From Dinghuibacter silviterrae (GTDB taxonomy: Bacteria; Bacteroidota; Bacteroidia; Chitinophagales; Chitinophagaceae): DNA of 64,000 bases. Below the pieces are notes generated by a model, which was not told where the DNA came from, made no database searches, and worked only from the letters and a program-made list of their open reading frames with translations. Position numbers and translations under genes: made by a program. Positions 53,430 to 58,765 of the stretch are shown piece after piece; the stretch's first letter is position 1, and each line of letters starts with the position of its first letter. The DNA is taken from NCBI RefSeq assembly GCF_004366355.1, contig NZ_SODV01000002.1, positions 908,768-972,767 of the forward strand. Direction: 5' to 3'.

Positions 53430-53472
53430 TTGCGGCGGCGGCCTAAATTGTCCGCTTAGGTCGCCGCCGCAA
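53430..53472. terminator. strong hairpin directly after the ytxJ stop
   Basis: Inverted repeat with TTGCGGCGGCG (53430-53440) pairing with CGCCGCCGCAA (53462-53472), then a G-U pair and CCTAA/TTAGG, giving a 17-bp stem with a 9-nt loop. It begins 2 nt after the ytxJ TAG on the minus strand. There is no T-tract, so it may protect the 3' end or act as a factor-dependent stop. Confidence 0.6.
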
Positions 53473-53474
53473 TT

Positions 53475-53807
53475 CTATGCGGCCGCCTGGGCCAGGATCT
53501 CGTCCATACGGATCCCCAGGTGGCTTTCGTCAAACACGCACCGCCCGTCCTTGATGACCAATACCTGCGGAGAGGCATGGGGCACCCCGAAACGTTCGGC
53601 GATCAACCCGGACAGGCTCCTGTAGGACAGGAGGTCCAGGTAATAGAAGTCCACAGTTTCACTTCCTTTGGCACTTTCCAGGCGGAACTTCGCAGTACTG
53701 CTGATCGAACAGCGGGTACTGTGCTTAAAGATCACCTGGGGCCTCGTTTTTGACTGCTCGACAAGCCGGTCAACGCCCGAGGCATCGGTCAAATCGATCC
53801 AATTCAT
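53475..53807 (-). CDS. ytxJ: bacillithiol-system thioredoxin-like protein YtxJ
   Basis: A 110-residue thioredoxin-fold protein, starting MNWIDLTDASGVDRLVEQSK. It has the YtxJ pattern IFKHSTRCSISSTAKFRLE, with a single cysteine in the active-site loop (C-S-I-S), and PQVLVIKDGRCVFDESH near the end. YtxJ-type bacilliredoxins reduce bacillithiol-mixed disulfides. The start is fixed by a perfect -7 box 4 nt upstream (53812-53819); the longer open frame would include the promoter. A strong hairpin follows its stop. Confidence 0.88.
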   Translation of the reverse strand: MNWIDLTDASGVDRLVEQSKTRPQVIFKHSTRCSISSTAKFRLESAKGSETVDFYYLDLLSYRSLSGLIAERFGVPHASPQVLVIKDGRCVFDESHLGIRMDEILAQAAA

Positions 53808-53811
53808 GCCG

Positions 53812-53819
53812 CAAAGGTA
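53812..53819 (-). promoter_or_regulatory. -7 box 4 nt before ytxJ (leaderless type)
   Basis: On the minus strand TACCTTTG (perfect consensus), CGGC, then the ytxJ ATG. It lies in the 23-nt gap after the micro-lipoprotein gene, so ytxJ has its own promoter. Confidence 0.6.
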
Positions 53820-53830
53820 CGCTGCGGCTC

Positions 53831-53965
53831 TTAATAACCAATGGAATACCTCGTGGAGGGGCAACCGATGCGGCTTCTTTTCAGCGAGGAAGACGTTCCG
53901 CAGCTGGCCATGACGGTGGCGATCAATACGACGAGGATAACAACGGCAATTGCATTCTTTTTCAT
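53831..53965 (-). CDS. micro-lipoprotein A (44 aa, GCPxxR type)
   Basis: A 44-residue predicted lipoprotein: MKKN start, hydrophobic segment AIAVVILVVLIATVM, lipobox MASC (Cys23), then GTSSSLKRSRIGCPSTRYSI. The start ATG at 53965 is chosen because it gives a standard lipoprotein leader (MKKNA); an alternative Met is 4 codons upstream. The mature part is only about 22 residues. It shares SC-SSS-R-GCP-x-x-R with the product of 54256-54378. Function unknown. It lies 23 nt upstream of ytxJ. Confidence 0.65.
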   Translation of the reverse strand: MKKNAIAVVILVVLIATVMASCGTSSSLKRSRIGCPSTRYSIGY

Positions 53966-54255
53966 TGCTCGGTACATTTTTGGTTTTGCAGGTAAGTAAA
54001 AAATGCTACAGGGACAAACGGATGTGTTCCCGTGGAACACGTTGAGCAATTCAAAAGGATGCGTTGGACGGAGAAGATCCGGTTAACATGGTTTCAGGTG
54101 AACCGGAGCACAATGTTAACAAGACTAGGGGGATATGGGAAGTGGTTTTCCGTGAAAGCGGCGAAATTTGCCGGGACCGCTGGGGTCCGATGGGTCAAAG
54201 ATATACACAAAAATATATACGTAGGTAGTCTTTGCCCCCGGTTTTTTCTAAGCCA

Positions 54256-54378
54256 TTAATAATGATACTTGTATGGCCTGTTAGCGGGACACCCCATGCG
54301 GTTGCTGGAGCTACAGCTCCCCCAAGCACAGGCCATAAGCGCCAATAAGACGGCCAGGATGATGTGTCGGTGTTTCAT
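54256..54378 (-). CDS. micro-lipoprotein B (40 aa, GCPxxR type)
   Basis: A 40-residue ORF from ATG 54378 to TAA 54256. MKHRH is followed by the hydrophobic IILAVLLALMACAW, a lipobox-like Cys (LMAC or WGSC) and SCSSSNRMGCPANRPYKYHY. The ending matches micro-lipoprotein A in the pattern S-C, Ser run, R, GCP-x-x-R, then aromatic residues, which argues that both are real genes. A -7-like box TAACTTTA (54402-54409, minus strand) lies 23 nt upstream. It is divergent from mpl. Function unknown. Confidence 0.6.
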   Translation of the reverse strand: MKHRHIILAVLLALMACAWGSCSSSNRMGCPANRPYKYHY

Positions 54379-54427
54379 ATACTAAAAACGGGTTACTTTG
54401 CTAAAGTTACTTGAATTCACGGAATAG

Positions 54428-55792
54428 ATGAACGTTCATTTTATAGCGGTCGGGGGTAGCGTGATGCACCAACTGGCCATCGCCCTGCATGAAAAGGGAT
54501 ACCGGGTGACCGGAAGCGACGACGAGATATTTGAGCCGGCCTCCGGCAACCTGCGGGCGTTGGGGCTTCTTCCCCCGGCCTTTGGCTGGTTCCCGGAGAA
54601 GATCAGACCGGACCTGGACGCGGTGATCCTGGGGATGCACGCCAGGGAAGACAACCCCGAGCTGATCCGCGCCCGCGAGCTGGGACTCCCGATCTATTCC
54701 TTTCCCGAATACATTTTCCAGGAAAGCCGGGACAAAACCCGCGTAGTGGTGGGCGGTAGCCACGGAAAGACGACGACCACGTCCATGATCATGCACGTGC
54801 TGAAGACCCTGGGCAAGGACTTCGACTATATGGTGGGCGCCCGCCTGGAGGGTTTTGACCGCTCCGTCAGGATTACCCGGGCGCCGCTGATCATCTGCGA
54901 AGGAGACGAGTACCCGGCCTCGGCCTTGGAAAAACGCCCCAAATTCCACTTCCTTTTCCCCCAAATCGCCATCCTGACCGGGATTGCGTGGGATCATATC
55001 AATGTTTTCCCCACCTTCGAAGGATACCTGGAACAGTTCCGGATTTTCCTGGACAAAATCCAGCCGGGGGGATTGCTGATTTATAATGAAACCGACCCCG
55101 TCCTGGACAAACTCGTCCGGGAGCACCAGGGGAATATCCGTCTCCAGCCCTACGGAGTGCCTGCACACGAGGTCAGGGACGGCAGGACCTATCTGACACT
55201 CGAAGGCCATACCGCGCCCATGTCCGTGTTCGGGAACCACAACCTGCTCAACGCACACGCCGCCTGGTACGTCTGTAAAGCCCTCGGCATCGAAGCAGCC
55301 GACTTCGTCCGGGCCTTGTCGACTTTCAAGGGCGCTTCCAAACGCCTGGAGTGGCTCTATGGAGGCCCCCGGTCTGCCGCCTACCGGGATTTCGCCCATG
55401 CCCCCTCGAAAGTCAAAGCTACCATCCAGGCGGTCAGGGACCAGTTCCCCGGGCGGAAGCTCATTGCCGTCCTGGAGCTCCATACCTACAGCAGCCTCCA
55501 GGCCGCCTTTCTGCCCCAATATGCAGGTGCCCTCGACCCGGCCGACGAAGCCGCCGTTTTTTACAGCCAGCACGCGCTGGCGCTCAAACGGCTGCCCCCC
55601 CTGGATCCGGCGGAAGTGGCGGCGGCCTTTGGGAAGCCCGGTCTGGCCGTTCTCGATACGCCGGAAGCACTGCTGGCCTGGCTCAACGCCAGGGATTACC
55701 AGGATGCCAACCTCGTCCTGATGAGCTCCGGTACTTTTGATGGCTTAAATTTGTCTACTTTTGCAGCCCGGTTTCAACATTCGACTACATGA
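54428..55792 (+). CDS. mpl: UDP-N-acetylmuramate:L-alanyl-gamma-D-glutamyl-meso-DAP ligase
   Basis: A 454-residue Mur ligase that reattaches the recycled tripeptide to UDP-MurNAc in peptidoglycan recycling. Motifs: N-terminal Rossmann part (HFIAVGGSVMHQLAIALHEKG, with the Mpl-type GG-M-x-LA), ATP loop GGSHGKTTTT (109-118), the EGDEYPAS metal/substrate motif that is a hallmark of Mpl, LTGIAWDHINVFPT, and the C-terminal domain (DFAHAPSKVKATIQAVRD). The exonuclease gene overlaps its stop by 4 nt. Confidence 0.92.
   Translation: MNVHFIAVGGSVMHQLAIALHEKGYRVTGSDDEIFEPASGNLRALGLLPPAFGWFPEKIRPDLDAVILGMHAREDNPELIRARELGLPIYSFPEYIFQESRDKTRVVVGGSHGKTTTTSMIMHVLKTLGKDFDYMVGARLEGFDRSVRITRAPLIICEGDEYPASALEKRPKFHFLFPQIAILTGIAWDHINVFPTFEGYLEQFRIFLDKIQPGGLLIYNETDPVLDKLVREHQGNIRLQPYGVPAHEVRDGRTYLTLEGHTAPMSVFGNHNLLNAHAAWYVCKALGIEAADFVRALSTFKGASKRLEWLYGGPRSAAYRDFAHAPSKVKATIQAVRDQFPGRKLIAVLELHTYSSLQAAFLPQYAGALDPADEAAVFYSQHALALKRLPPLDPAEVAAAFGKPGLAVLDTPEALLAWLNARDYQDANLVLMSSGTFDGLNLSTFAARFQHSTT
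55756..55763 (+). promoter_or_regulatory. -7 box inside the mpl 3' end, for the exonuclease gene
   Basis: TACTTTTG (perfect consensus) 25 nt before the ATG at 55789. A second copy of the same octamer lies at 55732-55739. Could give the exonuclease gene its own promoter. Confidence 0.4.
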
Positions 55793-56559
55793 ACTTACAA
55801 TTAACGCGGCCGCTCGTTTTTATAGACCTTGAAACAACGGGCACCCAATTATCCCAAGACCGCATTGTGGAGATCGCCATCATCAAGCTAAACCCGGATG
55901 GCAGCCGCCAGACAAAGCGCAAACTGATCAACCCCCAGATGCCCATTCCGCCCGCTACAACGGCGATTCATGGCATTACCGACGAGATGGTCAAAGACGC
56001 ACCGACGTTTAAACAGGTGGCCAACGAGATCAAACAGTTTATCGGTCAAAGCGACCTGGCCGGTTATAACTCCAACCGTTTCGATATTCCGCTGCTGATG
56101 GAGGAATTCCTGAGGGCGGGCATGGAATTTGACATGCAACATATGCGCCTGGTGGACGTCCAGAAAGTGTTCCACATGATGGAGCAGCGAACCCTGGGGG
56201 CTGCGTATAAGTTCTATTGCGACAAGATCCTGGAGGACGCCCATAGCGCCGAGGCGGACGCCGCCGCCACCCTGGAAGTCCTGGAGGCGCAGGTGGTGCG
56301 TTACCCCCAGTTGGGGCAAACCGTGGAGTCCCTCCTCAAACACATAGGTGAAGACCGGTTTGTCGACTTCGCCCGCCGGATGGTTTTCGAGAACGGTGTG
56401 GAGGTCTTTAACTTCGGGAAACACAAAGGCCGGCCGGTGTCGGAGGTGCTCAAGGCCGAGCCCCAATACTATGATTGGATGATGAAGGGGGATTTCCCCC
56501 TGCACACCAAGCAGAAGCTCACGGAGATCCTAAACCGTACTTTGCTAAAAAAGGGATAA
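55789..56559 (+). CDS. DnaQ-like 3'-5' exonuclease with C-terminal extension
   Basis: A 256-residue protein. Exonuclease domain (about 8-175): ExoI FIDLETTGTQLSQDRIVEIA, ExoII AGYNSNRFDIPLLMEEF, ExoIII AHSAEADAAATLEVLEAQ (DEDDh type). The C-terminal part (about 195-256: FNFGKHKGRPVSEVLKAEPQ, YYDWMMKGDFPLHTKQKL) is the small domain often appended to such exonucleases in Bacteroidota. It overlaps mpl by 4 nt (ATGA). A DNA repair or maintenance role is likely but the substrate is not defined. Confidence 0.9.
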   Translation: MNLQLTRPLVFIDLETTGTQLSQDRIVEIAIIKLNPDGSRQTKRKLINPQMPIPPATTAIHGITDEMVKDAPTFKQVANEIKQFIGQSDLAGYNSNRFDIPLLMEEFLRAGMEFDMQHMRLVDVQKVFHMMEQRTLGAAYKFYCDKILEDAHSAEADAAATLEVLEAQVVRYPQLGQTVESLLKHIGEDRFVDFARRMVFENGVEVFNFGKHKGRPVSEVLKAEPQYYDWMMKGDFPLHTKQKLTEILNRTLLKKG

Positions 56560-56573
56560 TCTTACTATATTCG
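56541..56573 (+). promoter_or_regulatory. -33/-7 promoter overlapping the GTG of the GT2 gene
   Basis: TTTG (56541-56544), a 21-nt spacer, and TATATTCG (56566-56573). This is close to the Bacteroidota consensus in both boxes and spacing. The last G of the -7 box is the first base of the GTG start, so a transcript from here would begin downstream of it. Confidence 0.5.
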
Positions 56574-57376
56574 TGAATTCCTTTAAACACAACCTGTTGG
56601 AAAAGTTAGTCATTATACCCACGTACAACGAGCGCGAGAACATTTCGGCGATTATCAGGGCGGTTATGGATTTGAATCAGGATTTCCACGTGCTCATCAT
56701 CGACGACGGGTCCCCCGACGGTACTGCTGCCATCGTCCAGGAAATGCAACCCCAATACCCGGGTCTGCTCCACCTGGAACAACGCAAAGGGAAGCTCGGC
56801 CTTGGAACCGCCTACATCTTCGGTTTCCGTTGGGCGCTGGAACGGGGGTATCGTTTCATCTTCGAAATGGACGCAGACTTTTCCCACAATCCCGCAGACC
56901 TCCCCCGATTGTACGATGCCTGCACCAAGGGCAAGGGCGATGTAGCCGTAGGCTCCCGCTATGTCCGGGGGGGAAATGTGGAGAACTGGCCCTTCGACCG
57001 CCGTTTCCTTTCCAAAGGAGCCTCTATCTATACCCGTCTCGTGACCTGGATGCCCGTCAACGACTCCACCGCAGGTTTTGTTTGCTACCGCAGGGAAGTC
57101 CTGGCCACCATCAATTTCGACGAGATCAACTTCGTAGGCTATGCCTTCCAGATCGAAATGAAATTTGCCGCCTGGAAGCTCGGCTTCAAGATTGTCGAAG
57201 TGCCCATCACCTTCACCGACCGTCGTTTCGGCACGTCCAAAATGAACCGCAACATCGTCAAGGAGGGCATCCTCGGGGTCATGAAGATACAGTGGCAAAG
57301 CCTCTTCAAGAACTATCGTATTCGCGTCAAGAACAACGCTGAGACGATTCATTCGTTTTCGACCGCTGGTTCCTAA
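56573..57376 (+). CDS. polyprenol-phosphate mannosyltransferase-like GT2
   Basis: A 267-residue GT2 glycosyltransferase without obvious transmembrane segment. It has EKLVIIPTYNERENISAII, IIDDGSPDGTAAIV (nucleotide-sugar Asp), EMDADFSHNPADLPRL (D-x-D-type), VAVGSRYVRGGNVENWP and VPITFTDRRFGTSKMN, all hallmarks of dolichyl/polyprenyl-phosphate mannose synthase (Dpm1 type). The start is ambiguous: GTG 56573 (used here) overlaps a promoter -7 box; TTG 56597 would keep the whole fold and fit that promoter. Follows the exonuclease gene by 13 nt. Confidence 0.9.
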   Translation: MNSFKHNLLEKLVIIPTYNERENISAIIRAVMDLNQDFHVLIIDDGSPDGTAAIVQEMQPQYPGLLHLEQRKGKLGLGTAYIFGFRWALERGYRFIFEMDADFSHNPADLPRLYDACTKGKGDVAVGSRYVRGGNVENWPFDRRFLSKGASIYTRLVTWMPVNDSTAGFVCYRREVLATINFDEINFVGYAFQIEMKFAAWKLGFKIVEVPITFTDRRFGTSKMNRNIVKEGILGVMKIQWQSLFKNYRIRVKNNAETIHSFSTAGS

Positions 57377-57386
57377 AGGGTCGCGT

Positions 57387-58280
57387 ATGAAGCGCGCACT
57401 GATCCAACTGCACATCGCCGTCTTCCTCTGGGGCTTCACCGCCGTCCTCGGTCGCCTCATCACCCTCAACGAGGGACTGCTCGTCTGGTGGCGCATGGCG
57501 CTCACCGTCGTCTCCCTTTGGGCACTCCTCCTATACCAACGCCGCGTCGAACGCTTCGGTCTCGTACCCCTGTTCCGTGCCTTTGGGGTTGGCTGTCTCG
57601 TCGTCCTCCACTGGGTTTTCTTTTACGGAAGTATCAAATACGCCAACGCCTCCATTGCCCTCGTCTGCCTGAGCTCTTCCGGGTTGTTCACCTCCCTGCT
57701 CGAACCCCTTTTTTTCCGGCGCCGCGTCTCCTTCCAGGAGATCGCACTCGGGCTTCTGTGCATGAGCGGGATCTATTGCATCTTCCAGTTTGACCCGCAT
57801 TTCAAGACCGGTATCATCCTGGGGGTGATCGCCGCCCTCCTGAGCTGTCTTTTTACGCTCGCCAACAAACGCCTCGTCACCGACCACACCTCCGATAACG
57901 TCACCCTGTATGAGCTGACCGGTGGTTTTCTTTTCTGGTCCCTGGCGTTGCCGGTTTACCTGCATTTTTTCCCCGAGCCCTCTTTCTTCCCCGGCTGGGC
58001 CAACTTCGGCTGGCTTCTCCTGCTCAGCTGGCTTTGCACCGTCCTGGCGTTTACCCTTTCCCTGCACGCCCTTCGCAAGATCACCCCGTTCACCCTCACC
58101 CTTACGTATAACCTCGAACCCGTTTACGGCATCATCCTGGCGTTCCTCGTATACCATGAGAACCGCTACCTCGGTGGCGGGTTTTATATCGGCTTTGGGT
58201 TGATTATCCTTTCCGTGACGCTACAGATGTTGCGGTTGCTACGCGCCGGACGTCGTACCCCTGCGGGCATCGCGTCCTAG
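57387..58280 (+). CDS. EamA/DMT-family transporter
   Basis: A 297-residue membrane protein with about ten hydrophobic helices in two EamA repeats: HIAVFLWGFTAVLGRLITLN opens the first, and GIILGVIAALLSCLFTLANK the second; LTYNLEPVYGIILAFLVYHE is the typical end of repeat two. Members export small metabolites such as amino acids; the substrate is unknown. Starts 10 nt after the GT2 gene. Confidence 0.92.
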   Translation: MKRALIQLHIAVFLWGFTAVLGRLITLNEGLLVWWRMALTVVSLWALLLYQRRVERFGLVPLFRAFGVGCLVVLHWVFFYGSIKYANASIALVCLSSSGLFTSLLEPLFFRRRVSFQEIALGLLCMSGIYCIFQFDPHFKTGIILGVIAALLSCLFTLANKRLVTDHTSDNVTLYELTGGFLFWSLALPVYLHFFPEPSFFPGWANFGWLLLLSWLCTVLAFTLSLHALRKITPFTLTLTYNLEPVYGIILAFLVYHENRYLGGGFYIGFGLIILSVTLQMLRLLRAGRRTPAGIAS

Positions 58281-58332
58281 TTCCGCGTCGCCGCGGGCGC
58301 GGCCGTGGCCGCCGCCGCTCGCGGACATTTCC

Positions 58333-58340
58333 TACCTTCG
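58333..58340 (+). promoter_or_regulatory. -7 box 4 nt before the DinB gene (leaderless type)
   Basis: TACCTTCG (TAnnTTCG variant), GCGA, then the ATG at 58345. Confidence 0.45.
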
Positions 58341-58344
58341 GCGA

Positions 58345-58724
58345 ATGATCCCATTTGACCTGAACGACACCCTCGCCCTGCTGGAACGCACCCCCGACGT
58401 GCTCGATAATTTGCTGGAGGGCCTGGCCCCCGCATGGCTGATGAATAACGAAGGCGGCGACTCCTGGAGCCCCCATGACGTCCTTTGCCATCTTATCGAG
58501 TGCGAAGCCGTGAACTGGATTCCAAGGATTGACATCATCCTTTCAGACAAGGAAGACAAGCGATTTGTTCCATTTGACCGGTTCAGGAATTTGGACGTCA
58601 TGAAAGAGCAACCCGTCGCCGCCTTGCTGGAGGAGTTCAAAAAACGCAGGACCGGCAACATCGCCTGGCTCCGGTCAAGGAAGATCGGCCCTGGGTACAA
58701 TACCTGACGATCATGACCCGGTAA
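58345..58724 (+). pseudogene. DinB-family gene with internal deletion and frameshift
   Basis: The open frame ends at 58707 after 120 residues (DLNDTLALLERTPDVLDNLL, the metal-type histidine region DSWSPHDVLCHLIECE, then RTGNIAWLRSRKIGPGYNT). DinB proteins of this type run to about 170 residues and end with a sequence like VGPWxxYL. Here the +2 frame from 58689 reads PWVQYLTIMTR and stops at 58724, which looks like exactly that ending. So the segment between AWLRSRK and GPW (roughly 45-50 residues including the last metal histidine region) appears deleted and the frame shifted. A short 120-residue product may still be made; metal binding is doubtful. Confidence 0.6.
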
Positions 58725-58734
58725 CGGGGTTTTT
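58717..58734 (+). terminator. small hairpin with T-tract after the DinB gene
   Basis: CCCG (58717-58720), tetraloop GTAA, CGGG (58725-58728), then GTTTTT. A short but typical intrinsic-terminator layout. It overlaps the frameshifted stop at 58722-58724. Confidence 0.45.
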
Positions 58735-58765
58735 ATTAAATTCAGGGTCAAAGCCACCATCGGAC

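Noticed and set aside
54032-54259. 75-codon plus-strand frame between the two micro-lipoprotein genes
   Set aside because: No signal, domain or protein-like composition (Lys/Arg/Trp mix), and no promoter box; the gap more likely holds promoters of the minus-strand small genes.
58281-58332. Very GC-rich stretch between the EamA and DinB genes as a structured RNA
   Set aside because: Only short imperfect stems can be drawn by eye and the stretch is simply CG-repetitive; no support for an RNA gene.
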